Assembly: GCA_002433055.1 (NCBI GenBank)
Contig: DJHJ01000026.1
Location: 1-64,000 of the forward strand
Reading direction: 5' to 3'
Length of the DNA: 64,000 nucleotides
Source: Acidobacteriia bacterium UBA6623
GTDB taxonomy: Bacteria; Acidobacteriota; Terriglobia; Bryobacterales; UBA6623
Positions 1 through 8,411 of this stretch are shown in pieces. Numbering within the stretch: the first letter of the stretch is position 1; each line of letters starts with the position of its first letter. The position numbers and the translations under genes were made by a program. The notes beneath the pieces are model-generated. The model saw only the letters and a program-made list of their open reading frames with translations, had not been told where the DNA came from and searched no databases.

Positions 1-173
1 GAGCAGCGAGCGGAGGAAGAACAATTTTTACGAGTTCGGGCAACCTAAACACAAAACGCAGTACCGATCACAATTGTTATGGATCTACCGCCCAATACGA
101 AGCTTATCCGTCGGGAGCACTGCAAGTAGTATTCTCAGAGCTAGCTCATAAAGTAATTGAGTACACATAGCTT
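1..173. other. Window edge, possible 3' end of an upstream gene
   Basis: Frame 1 is open from base 1 to a TAA at 46-48 and encodes 15 mostly charged residues. This could be the tail of a gene starting outside the window. In many genomes hydantoinase A precedes hydantoinase B, but 15 residues are not enough to identify it. Bases 49-173 show no convincing gene. The ribosome-binding site for the next gene is not obvious. Confidence 0.2.
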
Positions 174-1730
174 ATGGATTTAGAGCTCGAAATATTCCGG
201 AATTTATTCGTTTCAATTGCCGAAGAAATGGGTACAGTGCTACGACGCACTTCGTTTTCTCCCAACATAAAAGAACGCCGCGATTACTCTTGTGCCGTCT
301 ATGATCGATACGCAGAAACGATTGCTATGGGAGACCATATGCCTGTTCATCTTGGCGCAATGCCCACATCGGTCACGGAATCGTTGAGCGCCCAGAAGTT
401 AGAGATAGGCGATGTGGTCATTTTGAATGATCCATTCTGCGGTGGTACTCACCTCCCGGATATTACATCGGTGTCGGCAGTGTTTCAGGACAATGAGCCA
501 GAGCCTGTCTACTATTTAGCCACACGAGCACATCACTCTGATGTGGGAGGAATGGCTCCGGGGTCTATGCCACCGGCAACTGAAATTTTTCAAGAGGGAA
601 CCCGCATTCCGCCAGTCAAAATAGTGAGAAAGGGTGTGATTGACGAAGATATTTTAAATCTGGTGCTGTTGAATTCACGTACTCCCGAAGAGCGACGTGG
701 CGACATCGGGGCGCAACTAGCAGCGCATAGCGTTGGAGAGCGTCGCCTGACTCACGCGACCAATAAATATGGCATCGAAGAGATCCAAGAGCAGATGGTA
801 GCTCTTAAAAACTATAGTGAGCGGTTGATGAGAAATAGCTTAACTCAGATACCAAATGGAGTTTATGAGTTTGAAGATTTTCTAGATGATGACGGTTTTG
901 GCTCTGAGCGGATTCGGGTTCACTGCACCCTTACCATCGAGGAAAACAAGGTACGTGTTGATTTTTGTAATTCTGCTGCGCAGACGCGTGGAGGAATTAA
1001 TGCGAATCGGGCTATTGCAACCGCTGCCACAATGTACACGTTTCGATGCTTGATTCACGATGACGTCCCATACAACGCCGGTATGCTGCGGCCAGTCGAG
1101 ATTATCACCCAAAAAGGATCATTACTTGATCCACTTCCGCCAGCCAGTGTCGCAGCAGGCAATGTCGAAACTTCACAGAGGGTTGTTGATGTTCTACTCG
1201 GCGCTTTATCTAAGGCAATTCCAAACCGTATTCCCGCCGCCTCTGCGGGTACGATGAATAACCTGGCTTTCGGAGGTCTGGATTCACGATCTGGAGAATC
1301 CTTTGCCTACTACGAAACAATTGGAGGCGGAATGGGCGCAGGATTCAACTCTCCAGGGTTGGATGCCTGCCACACTCATATGTCGAACAGTTTAAATACT
1401 CCTGTTGAGGCTCTCGAACGTGAACTACCTGTCAAGATTCGACAGTATGCTATCGCGCCGGAGTCATCAGGAAAAGGGCGGTATCGGGGTGGAAGTGGAG
1501 TCATCAAAGAATTCGAGTTTATGACGGAAACCGATGTGTCAATTCTTTCCGATAGACGAACTTTCGCACCGTACGGATTGGAGAATGGAGGCGTTGGCCA
1601 GCGCGGTAAAAATTTATTAAATGGACAAATATTACCTGGTAAAACAAGATTTCAAGCCAAGCCTGGAGATCGACTGCGTATCGAAACACCGGGAGGTGGG
1701 GCACATGGAGGCAGTACCTCCGATGGTTGA
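174..1730 (+). CDS. hyuB: Hydantoinase B / oxoprolinase family protein
   Basis: The 518-residue protein has the family's usual length and N-terminus, with an IFRNLFVSIAEEMG-type opening and a SPNIKERRDYSCAVYD segment. The GDVVILNDPFCGGTHLPDI region and a glycine-rich C-terminal end (RIETPGGGAHGG) are also typical. HyuB proteins are the beta subunits of ATP-dependent hydantoinases, 5-oxoprolinases and acetone carboxylase-like enzymes, and normally act with HyuA, which binds ATP. The HyuA partner would lie upstream, outside the window. The substrate (hydantoin, N-methylhydantoin or 5-oxoproline) cannot be told from sequence. The ATG at 174 is the only sensible start. A cytoplasmic location is inferred, since no signal peptide is seen. 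Confidence 0.88.
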   Translation: MDLELEIFRNLFVSIAEEMGTVLRRTSFSPNIKERRDYSCAVYDRYAETIAMGDHMPVHLGAMPTSVTESLSAQKLEIGDVVILNDPFCGGTHLPDITSVSAVFQDNEPEPVYYLATRAHHSDVGGMAPGSMPPATEIFQEGTRIPPVKIVRKGVIDEDILNLVLLNSRTPEERRGDIGAQLAAHSVGERRLTHATNKYGIEEIQEQMVALKNYSERLMRNSLTQIPNGVYEFEDFLDDDGFGSERIRVHCTLTIEENKVRVDFCNSAAQTRGGINANRAIATAATMYTFRCLIHDDVPYNAGMLRPVEIITQKGSLLDPLPPASVAAGNVETSQRVVDVLLGALSKAIPNRIPAASAGTMNNLAFGGLDSRSGESFAYYETIGGGMGAGFNSPGLDACHTHMSNSLNTPVEALERELPVKIRQYAIAPESSGKGRYRGGSGVIKEFEFMTETDVSILSDRRTFAPYGLENGGVGQRGKNLLNGQILPGKTRFQAKPGDRLRIETPGGGAHGGSTSDG

Positions 1731-1859
1731 TGTGCCATTTTTCTAAATGATGAATATCGCCTTTCTGACAGGTGGTCTATCCTGACTTCACGGACGTTTT
1801 TTGAGGAGCCGAGGGTAATTGACAGTGGTGGTGAGGCCGACTAGAATCAATGAGTTGAG

Positions 1860-1935
1860 GCGGGAGTAACTCAGTTGGTAGAGTGCGACCTTGCCAAGGT
1901 CGATGTCGCGGGTTCGAATCCCGTCTCCCGCTCCA
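1860..1935 (+). tRNA. tRNA-Gly (GCC)
   Basis: A complete 76-nt cloverleaf. The acceptor arms GCGGGAG (1860-1866) and CTCCCGC (1925-1931) pair perfectly. The anticodon loop TTGCCAA has GCC at 1893-1895, the T-loop is GTTCGAATC, the discriminator is U at 1932 and CCA is encoded at 1933-1935. Confidence 0.97.
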
Positions 1936-2004
1936 GCTTTTCGAGTCCTCACTAACCGCGGGTATTGCATACGGAAGCAATACCTCGTTGACTTGACTAA
2001 TTAG

Positions 2005-2079
<75 letters not shown>

Positions 2080-2227
2080 GGCTCAGTAAAATTGCATTTT
2101 AGTCGGCTTGCGTGGTGAGTTACTCCGCTCCATTAAACTGGCTCAGCAGGTTGGTGGCAAAAGTCGAGCAGGGAAGTCCGACTATACTTTGCTATCGTGG
2201 TCATCATCATCAAAAAATAAATCACCC

Positions 2228-3277
2228 ATGACTCCGTTCGAGAAAAACACAGAAACTGCTCTTAGATCTTCGATATCAGACGTATCAGTAATATTACCGG
2301 TCCGAAACGAATGCGATAATCTGATCAGACTTGATACTGAACTGCGAGAAGTTTTGGAGAAAATGACACTTCGAGCGGAAATAATTTATGTCGATGATAG
2401 CTCTAATGATGGCTCGTATGAAACTCTTCTCAACGTGTTGCACACCTCACGCGATTCCCGAATAAGGACGAAGGTCGTTCGTCTTAAGCGGCAATATGGA
2501 CAAACCGCGGCCTTAGCTGCAGGTATTGAAATTTCAGAAAGTGACCTGATTATCACTTTGGACGCGGATGGTCAAAACAATCCCGCAGATATCCCACTTT
2601 TGTATCAAGGCTTAGATACGGAAACGGATGTTGTATGTGGATGGCGTTATTTACGAAAGGACCGATTTCTAACGCGTCGACTTCCGAGTATTGTGGCGAA
2701 TTGGCTCATTGGGAAAGTAACAGGTCTTCATCTGCATGACATGGGCTGCACATTCCGAATCTATAGGAGTAGCCTACTCAAAGAATTGAAACTGTATGGC
2801 GATATGCATCGATTTCTTCCTGTGTTCCTGTCACAACACGGCGGCCGCATCAAAGAAATTGAGATTTCACATCGACCGCGTTTGAGCGGAGTGAGCAAAT
2901 ACGGAAGCGAGCGCGTTTTCAAGGTACTTGTAGATCTTGTTGTTTTAGGTTTCGTGACACGATTTTATGGTCGCCCCATGCATTTTTTTGGGCGGCTGAC
3001 TGGGTTTTTCGTAATCGGATTTCTCCTCGTGTCTTTTCCAGTAATTGCTCATTATGTTGGACTTACGATGGAATTTGGTTTCAGTCTGGAAGTCCAGTTA
3101 CCACTTGGAGGGTTTTTTCTCCTGAGCCTGTTAATGCTTTTGGGCGCTCTCACTACACTCTGCTTTGGCGTTCTCGGTGAAATACTTGTCCGCATCCATC
3201 ACGACGTCGGTGGGGGCCGTTCGTACGCAATCCGAGACATTACCAGCGAGAGTAAAGTTTCAAGCGAGGCACTATAG
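2228..3277 (+). CDS. Family 2 glycosyltransferase with C-terminal membrane anchor (GtrB/DPM1-like)
   Basis: The N-terminal GT-A domain shows SVILPVRNE, the YVDDSSNDGS nucleotide-binding segment and the TLDADGQNNP DxD-type metal site, followed by the MGCTFRIYR region typical of dolichol- or undecaprenyl-phosphate sugar transferases. The last ~100 residues form two hydrophobic spans (GFFVIGFLLVSFPVIAHYVG and FFLLSLLMLLGALTTL) and an Arg/His-rich tail. It probably transfers a sugar from a nucleotide donor to polyprenyl phosphate at the inner membrane for cell-envelope glycan decoration. An in-frame TTG at 2108 would add 40 residues that do not look like the family, so ATG 2228 (349 aa) is preferred. 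No strong ribosome-binding site is visible for either. It follows the two tRNAs. Confidence 0.82.
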   Translation: MTPFEKNTETALRSSISDVSVILPVRNECDNLIRLDTELREVLEKMTLRAEIIYVDDSSNDGSYETLLNVLHTSRDSRIRTKVVRLKRQYGQTAALAAGIEISESDLIITLDADGQNNPADIPLLYQGLDTETDVVCGWRYLRKDRFLTRRLPSIVANWLIGKVTGLHLHDMGCTFRIYRSSLLKELKLYGDMHRFLPVFLSQHGGRIKEIEISHRPRLSGVSKYGSERVFKVLVDLVVLGFVTRFYGRPMHFFGRLTGFFVIGFLLVSFPVIAHYVGLTMEFGFSLEVQLPLGGFFLLSLLMLLGALTTLCFGVLGEILVRIHHDVGGGRSYAIRDITSESKVSSEAL

Positions 3278-3408
3278 TACTTCGTGTCGCATAAGTATTA
3301 TTATGTTAAATAAAATATCTATGTAGCTAGAACAAAGACAGCAAGTGTCCCCTCCTCTCGCCAGCTGCTTGAACGTTTTCAAAGGTAATGAGCACTAAGT
3401 GGGTGTGG

Positions 3409-4065
3409 CTATCGCCGAGCACCACTAAGAGCCATACCCAAAGTTGCCACCACTTCGTAGGGTCCGCGTACCGCCTTGGTAACCATTCCAGCAGCTTCTC
3501 CGGCGGCGATCCCTGGCGCGGAGTCTTCGATAACAACACACTGGGACGCTGAAATTGGCGTTGAGGCTAAAGCGTTTACTCGCGCAAGAGCGGTTAGATA
3601 AGGTTCAGGGTTTGGTTTGTGCTGCTTTACGTGATCACCAAATACAAGCACATCCAGTCGGTCATGGATTTTTGCTTTGCGCAACAAAGGAACAACCTCG
3701 GATGAACAACTTGAAGAAACAACTCCTAAGTATAAGTTATAAATATTGTTATTTATCCATAGTGAAACCTCTTTAGCTACGGACAGTTCACTCAAGAGAG
3801 CCTTTTGGAATGCATTTCTCTTGGCTAAGGAGACCGTTTTAATTAGCTGTTCGGTCACGTCGATACCGGTGGGGGTAAGCAAGGTTTCAGCGGCAGATCG
3901 ATCCGTTTGACCGGTCAAGTTTTGATTGTATTCAGGCCAATCCATGTATCCCCCATGAGATCGGACTGCCTCCATCCAGCAACGATAATGTAGGGGTTCA
4001 CTATCAACAAGAACTCCATCGAAATCGAAAAAAATTGCAGCAATTGATGTAGGTCCAACAGGCAT
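3409..4065 (-). CDS. HAD-superfamily hydrolase (beta-phosphoglucomutase/phosphatase-like)
   Basis: A 218-residue subfamily IA HAD protein. Motif I is FFDFDGVLVDSEPLHY near residues 12-27, with nucleophile and acid/base Asp. Motif II is the VVSSSCSS segment, motif III is the Lys of KQHKPNPEPY, and motif IV is VIEDSAPGIAAGEAAGM. The four-helix cap between motifs I and II fits phosphoglucomutase- or 2-deoxyglucose-6-phosphatase-like enzymes acting on small sugar phosphates. The exact substrate is unknown. It is convergent with the glycosyltransferase gene, and the 131-nt gap between them holds nothing I recognise. Confidence 0.85.
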   Translation of the reverse strand: MPVGPTSIAAIFFDFDGVLVDSEPLHYRCWMEAVRSHGGYMDWPEYNQNLTGQTDRSAAETLLTPTGIDVTEQLIKTVSLAKRNAFQKALLSELSVAKEVSLWINNNIYNLYLGVVSSSCSSEVVPLLRKAKIHDRLDVLVFGDHVKQHKPNPEPYLTALARVNALASTPISASQCVVIEDSAPGIAAGEAAGMVTKAVRGPYEVVATLGMALSGARR

Positions 4066-4113
4066 TACTCATAGTGCCAAACCACAGCGAAAAAAGAAAC
4101 TAGAAATAACTCC

Positions 4114-5205
4114 TCAACGTGATGGCGATCCACAATCAGGAATATCTTCATCCGGGGCCGCAAGGCTTGTATCAATAGAATCCAGAATCACCCCCCAGGC
4201 CTCATCACGTACAGCATTCCAGTGTTCCGATTGTTGCTCGGCAGGTACCGCAGTCAAAAACCCGGGGAGCATTGATGGGTAATCGATCAAACGGGGTTCA
4301 ATCCCCTGCTTCCGTAGATTATTTATGAAATACAGCAGCTCTTGACGACTCGGATCTCCACCAGTTGTTACGAGCAACATTGGTGTACGGATATCACCTA
4401 GGCTACGAAAAGTTTCACGATATCGGAGTTCGCGGAAAAGTTCAGCTCGTGAGAGCTGCCTACCAAAGATTTCATTTGATCGTCGTCGCAGTGTAGTCAA
4501 CCCGGTATAGCCGTACTCGGCCATTCCCGAAAATACTTCGGGTGATATAAGCACAGCGAGCTTGAAAACATTTGAACGTTTAATGCCGAGCAATGATGTT
4601 GTGGCACCATCTTGAAAGCCAATGAGGGCCATTCGTTGCGTATCAACGTATTCGATCTTTCGTCCAATTTGAACTAGCTGCAGCAAATCGAGGACTTCTC
4701 CGCGGGCTAGCTGCGGACTTCCTTGTGACCGCCCTTCCCTGCCGCCTCGCCCACGATAACTCGGTGCTAGCACAACATATCCACGACCTGCGAGGGCAAT
4801 TGCAATTTGCCGATAGGCCTCTGTCAGTCCGTAGGTAGAACCGTGGCTAAGTATTACCAACGGATAAGTGACCAATTCTTCCTCCTCGGTATTCAAGTTT
4901 GCAGGTTCTGTATCGTCCACCTCGACAATTTCTATATGTGGCTGCACTAAAATACCGGCGATGCTTAGCCCTAAGCTTTCATAGGCGATATGGTATCCTT
5001 CAGCTCCTGTTTCATCCCTGTAGAATCGCTCTAGTTTTCTGAGTTCATAGTTGGAAATACCAAGATTTTCCCAGTTTCGCGTTCGTGGAACCTGAACTTC
5101 TTCCGAGGTGAGACTTTGAAGCTGTGGAGGCGTTTGAGCGTGTAAAAATCCACGCGCAGTGGTAAGTAAGAAAAAAAGAATTAGGAGCTGGACTCGGCAC
5201 TTCAT
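4114..5205 (-). CDS. Secreted alpha/beta hydrolase fold protein with altered nucleophile elbow
   Basis: The first ~24 residues form a signal peptide (LLILFFLLTTARGFLHAQ). The core has the alpha/beta hydrolase oxyanion-hole region LVILSHGSTYG at 117-126 and the RGYVVLAPSYRGRGGREG strand-turn of dienelactone-hydrolase/S9-like proteins. At the expected nucleophile elbow the sequence reads MALIGFQDGATTS, so GxSxG has become G-F-Q198-D-G and no Ser, Cys or Asp stands at the central position. The fold assignment is sound, but the protein may be non-catalytic or use another residue. It lies between the HAD gene and kdsB on the same strand, with a 69-nt gap to kdsB. Confidence 0.75.
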   Translation of the reverse strand: MKCRVQLLILFFLLTTARGFLHAQTPPQLQSLTSEEVQVPRTRNWENLGISNYELRKLERFYRDETGAEGYHIAYESLGLSIAGILVQPHIEIVEVDDTEPANLNTEEEELVTYPLVILSHGSTYGLTEAYRQIAIALAGRGYVVLAPSYRGRGGREGRSQGSPQLARGEVLDLLQLVQIGRKIEYVDTQRMALIGFQDGATTSLLGIKRSNVFKLAVLISPEVFSGMAEYGYTGLTTLRRRSNEIFGRQLSRAELFRELRYRETFRSLGDIRTPMLLVTTGGDPSRQELLYFINNLRKQGIEPRLIDYPSMLPGFLTAVPAEQQSEHWNAVRDEAWGVILDSIDTSLAAPDEDIPDCGSPSR

Positions 5206-5274
5206 AGAGTGATTTATAGCGAATGTATTTCTGAATGCATAGAAAACATGGAGCGTATACCCGCGTTGGTTAGG

Positions 5275-6018
5275 TCATCTTTCTGACTCGATGCAGCCAC
5301 GCGCAATTTTGAGGTCCTCGGGTGTGTCGACGCCCACCAATACACGTGTGGATCGTGTACGAACAACACGAATGGGGATGCCATTCTCAAGAGCTCGGAG
5401 TTGTTCAAGACGTTCAATCTGTTCGAGTCGTGAGGGAGAGAGTTCAGACATACGCTGCAGGCATGACTTTGTGTAACCGTAGAGGCCAACATGCTTCAAG
5501 GGTTGAGCATCCGCCAATCCATTTTCAGGCTGCGAGTGCGGGATGGGGGAGCGCGAAAAATATAGGGCATTACCTTCATGGTCACAGACGACTTTCACAA
5601 CGTTTGGGTCATGGAACACATCTGTGTCTGTGATTAACTGGGCCAAGGTAGCCATCTGCGTTTTTTGATTATTTCGAAATGCCTCAACGACTTCATCGAT
5701 CATGCAGGGTTCTAGCATAGGTTCGTCACCTTGTACGTTGACAACAACGTCACAGTTAATATCGTTAACCGCCTGCGCCACTCGATCGGTTCCAGAACGA
5801 TGATCGGGATCAGTCATCATGACTTCTGCATCAAACGAGCGGGCCACTGCTTCAATACGATTGTCATCGGCAGCTATAATCACACGATCCAACGATTCAG
5901 TCCTTTTGCATGTTGACCATACGTGTTGAATCATCGGTCGTCCGGCAATGCTTGCTAGTAGCTTGCCATCGAGACGCGAAGAATGGTAGCGAGCGGGAAT
6001 GACACCGACGGTCTGCAT
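5275..6018 (-). CDS. kdsB: 3-deoxy-manno-octulosonate cytidylyltransferase (CMP-Kdo synthetase)
   Basis: This activates Kdo with CTP for the lipopolysaccharide inner core. The 247-residue protein has the canonical N-terminal IPARYHSSRLDGKLL nucleotide-binding loop, the DHRSGTDRVAQA motif, VVNVQGDEPML for metal binding and a LYFSRSPIP segment. Its length is normal for KdsB. With lpxC at 10.2 kb it supports an LPS-bearing outer membrane. It is preceded by the fxsA-like gene on the same strand. Confidence 0.97.
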   Translation of the reverse strand: MQTVGVIPARYHSSRLDGKLLASIAGRPMIQHVWSTCKRTESLDRVIIAADDNRIEAVARSFDAEVMMTDPDHRSGTDRVAQAVNDINCDVVVNVQGDEPMLEPCMIDEVVEAFRNNQKTQMATLAQLITDTDVFHDPNVVKVVCDHEGNALYFSRSPIPHSQPENGLADAQPLKHVGLYGYTKSCLQRMSELSPSRLEQIERLEQLRALENGIPIRVVRTRSTRVLVGVDTPEDLKIARGCIESER

Positions 6019-6075
6019 GGCGTGAGGATAGCATTTTTTTTAGATGGAAGCCCTGTGAGTTCCGAAGTGTTATCC

Positions 6076-6591
6076 CTACGGAATCCACTTGTTTGATTCG
6101 CGATCGAATCGAAACGTTTCGGTTTTGCTGCTGCCGGCTGTGTTCATCTCGGTCACTCGATAACCAACCAAGCGCGTGAAGAACCGCACCAAGTAGAGTT
6201 TAACGAGGTCTCGCACTCGCCGGCTAAGGATGCAGCACCCTACAACGTCAGTTAGCAAGCCCGGAATAATCAGCAACAAACCGGCGATCGAAAGCAGTAG
6301 GCCATCGACAATTGAATTAGCCGGCAGAACCCCTGTGCGAAAATCTTGTTGAACCTTGATCAAGGTTTGGGCACCTTGACGACGAATCAGGCGTAAACCC
6401 AAAATGGCCGTAATAAGGACAACCAGTAGTGTCCATGTGGCACTCGTACGGCGGCCGAACTCAACGAGTGCGAGCATCTCGACTATTGGCAAGAGTAGAA
6501 AAAGTGGGGTAAGCTTTTTCACACTCTGAGGATAACAGGACGTCTGCCGAGACATTTGATTGCGAGGCCGATTTGCAGCAATAGCATTCAT
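6076..6591 (-). CDS. fxsA: FxsA family membrane protein
   Basis: The core starting VKKLTPLFLLLPIVEML, then a TWTLLVVLITAILGLRLIRRQG span and two further hydrophobic stretches (LLLSIAGLLLIIPGLLTDVVG), matches the FxsA family of small inner-membrane proteins. In E. coli FxsA overexpression relieves phage T7 exclusion by F plasmid. Its normal role is unknown. The first 23 residues from ATG 6591 are hydrophilic and unlike the family. A GTG at 6522 that starts exactly at VKKL is an alternative start. It is 57 nt upstream of kdsB and probably in the same transcript. Confidence 0.82.
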   Translation of the reverse strand: MNAIAANRPRNQMSRQTSCYPQSVKKLTPLFLLLPIVEMLALVEFGRRTSATWTLLVVLITAILGLRLIRRQGAQTLIKVQQDFRTGVLPANSIVDGLLLSIAGLLLIIPGLLTDVVGCCILSRRVRDLVKLYLVRFFTRLVGYRVTEMNTAGSSKTETFRFDRESNKWIP

Positions 6592-6652
6592 GGATTAATT
6601 CGTGTATGAATGCTACAATCCGCCGTTATTGATGCTTTGACCGGGAGGAGCC

Positions 6653-7963
6653 GTGCTACGAATCATACTTACAGCATTTTTAATCACGCCTTTCTTAGCT
6701 GCTCAGATCACGGTTTTCAAACACGTCGATGTGATCGATGGTTCTGGAGGAGCTATTTTACGAAATGCGACTCTAGTCGTTGCACAAGGAAAAATCCGAT
6801 CTGTGGATGCGCACGTCAACACGAAAATCCCAAAGTATGCCACGGTGATCGATTTAAGCGGAAAAATTATTATTCCGGGAATCATCAACTTGCACGGACA
6901 TGTTGGAATGACGAAGGGGATGCGCCAACACGTTGACAACTATACGTACGAAAACGTTAAGAACGATTTACAGAAATATGCCTACTATGGCGTTACAACT
7001 ACAACTAGTATGGGAGCTGATCTTGATCTAGTGGTCCGTATTCGCGACGAGCAAGCCCGTGGCCACCTAAAAGAAGCAAGAGTCGTTACTGCCTTACAGG
7101 GGTTTACTTCACGTGCTGGATATCCGACACATATTCCGGCCTTTAAGGGTGTTGTGCAAGAGGTTGCTAGTGTGGCCCAAGCACGCCATCGAGTCAACTT
7201 ACTGGCAGAAAAAGGAGCGAATGCCGTTAAGATTTGGCTTGATGACTATCATGGAGCATTTGACAAACTGCCACTTCCAATTTGTGCAGCAATTATCAAA
7301 CAAGCACAAAAAAAGAAGATGAAGTCATTCGCTCATGTGTATTACCTGGCAGATGCGAAAAGTCTCGTACGCGCGGGTATAGATGTGCTTGCTCACAGTG
7401 TTCGGGATCGCGAGATCGACAACGAATTGATCGAACTGCTCAAACTCAACAAAGTAACGGTCGTCAGTACACTGACGCGTGAAAAATCAACGTACATATA
7501 TGGCGATGAGCCGCCTTGGTTAAGTAACAATTTTTTCTCCAAAGGAACAACTCCGGAGGTTATCCACAATCTACGAACAGTAGTCAAATTACGGCAAGCC
7601 GCCGACAAACACCGTGATAGAAATCGCAAGAATTTTGAAATGGCTAAATCCAACCTGAATAGCCTCGCAAAAGCTGGTGTCACTATCGGGTTTGGGACGG
7701 ATACTGGCCCCCCAGGTCGCTTCCCTGGATACTTTGAACACTGGGAAATGGAACTTATGGTTGAAGCGGGCTTAACGCCCATGCAGGTCATCACATCGTT
7801 TGCCAAAAATGCCGCAACTGCTCTCGGCCTTGAGGAAAATATTGGACTTTTAGCAAAAGGAAGAGCCGCGGATTTCATCGTACTGAATAGAGATCCCGTG
7901 CAGGACATTCGCCACACTCGTGCAATCCATTCGGTTTACATAGGTGGGCAGAAAATCGAATAA
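6653..7963 (+). CDS. Secreted amidohydrolase (imidazolonepropionase-like)
   Basis: A GTG start at 6653 follows a strong GGGAGGAG Shine-Dalgarno at 6643-6650. The first 18 residues are a signal peptide ending at LAAQ. The protein shows the amidohydrolase signature: HxH at 81 and 83 (INLHGHVGM), a candidate carboxylated Lys in NAVKIWLDD, His in FAHVYY and VLAHSVRD, and the metal Asp in GFGTDTGP. The tail KGRAADFIVLNRDP closes the small beta-sandwich. Family members of this secreted type are often annotated as prolidase- or carboxypeptidase-like peptidases, but the substrate is not deducible. It is followed after 27 nt by a thioesterase gene, likely cotranscribed. Confidence 0.88.
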   Translation: MLRIILTAFLITPFLAAQITVFKHVDVIDGSGGAILRNATLVVAQGKIRSVDAHVNTKIPKYATVIDLSGKIIIPGIINLHGHVGMTKGMRQHVDNYTYENVKNDLQKYAYYGVTTTTSMGADLDLVVRIRDEQARGHLKEARVVTALQGFTSRAGYPTHIPAFKGVVQEVASVAQARHRVNLLAEKGANAVKIWLDDYHGAFDKLPLPICAAIIKQAQKKKMKSFAHVYYLADAKSLVRAGIDVLAHSVRDREIDNELIELLKLNKVTVVSTLTREKSTYIYGDEPPWLSNNFFSKGTTPEVIHNLRTVVKLRQAADKHRDRNRKNFEMAKSNLNSLAKAGVTIGFGTDTGPPGRFPGYFEHWEMELMVEAGLTPMQVITSFAKNAATALGLEENIGLLAKGRAADFIVLNRDPVQDIRHTRAIHSVYIGGQKIE

Positions 7964-7990
7964 GGTGGAGTCCTTTGAAAAGGTGGAATT

Positions 7991-8362
7991 ATGGGATTTA
8001 TTGAGACACTCGGGATAGATATTATCGAAAACCATGCCGATGGAGTAAGTATCGAATGCTTGGTGCGGAAAGAATTTTTTAATTTCCGAGGGGTAGTACA
8101 TGGCGGCTTGACTGCTAGTGTTGCTGATTCTGCAATGGGGATTGCGGTTTCACGCCATTATGGCCCCGATACCCCTGTCACTACCGTCGAAATGAAAATT
8201 AATTACCTCCGACCGGTCGCTGCGGGGAAGTTAGTGGCACGTTCACGAATAGTGCGAGACGGGAAGCGCATCTGTGTCGGGCAAGTGGATGTTCGGGATG
8301 GGGACGACAACTTGGTGGCCATTGCTCTGACCACGTTTGCGGTTTTGAAACCAGCATCGTAG
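7991..8362 (+). CDS. PaaI-type hotdog thioesterase
   Basis: A 123-residue single-domain hotdog protein. VVHGGLTASVADSAMGIAV carries the HGG and the catalytic-type Asp of the PaaI/YdiI group, followed by the strand pattern VEMKINYLRPV and VGQVDVRDGDDNLVA. It probably hydrolyses an acyl- or aryl-CoA thioester. The preceding AAGGTGGAATT is a good ribosome-binding site for ATG 7991. It sits downstream of the amidohydrolase gene. Confidence 0.88.
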   Translation: MGFIETLGIDIIENHADGVSIECLVRKEFFNFRGVVHGGLTASVADSAMGIAVSRHYGPDTPVTTVEMKINYLRPVAAGKLVARSRIVRDGKRICVGQVDVRDGDDNLVAIALTTFAVLKPAS

Positions 8363-8411
8363 ATAAAGAATGCGAAGCAACTTGACTCCACAAACCTTCA
8401 GCAATGCTTCT

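Noticed and set aside
5322..5633. Plus-strand open frames antisense to kdsB, asnS, pepA and other genes
   Set aside because: They are shadows of well-supported genes on the other strand and have no domain or ribosome-binding site.
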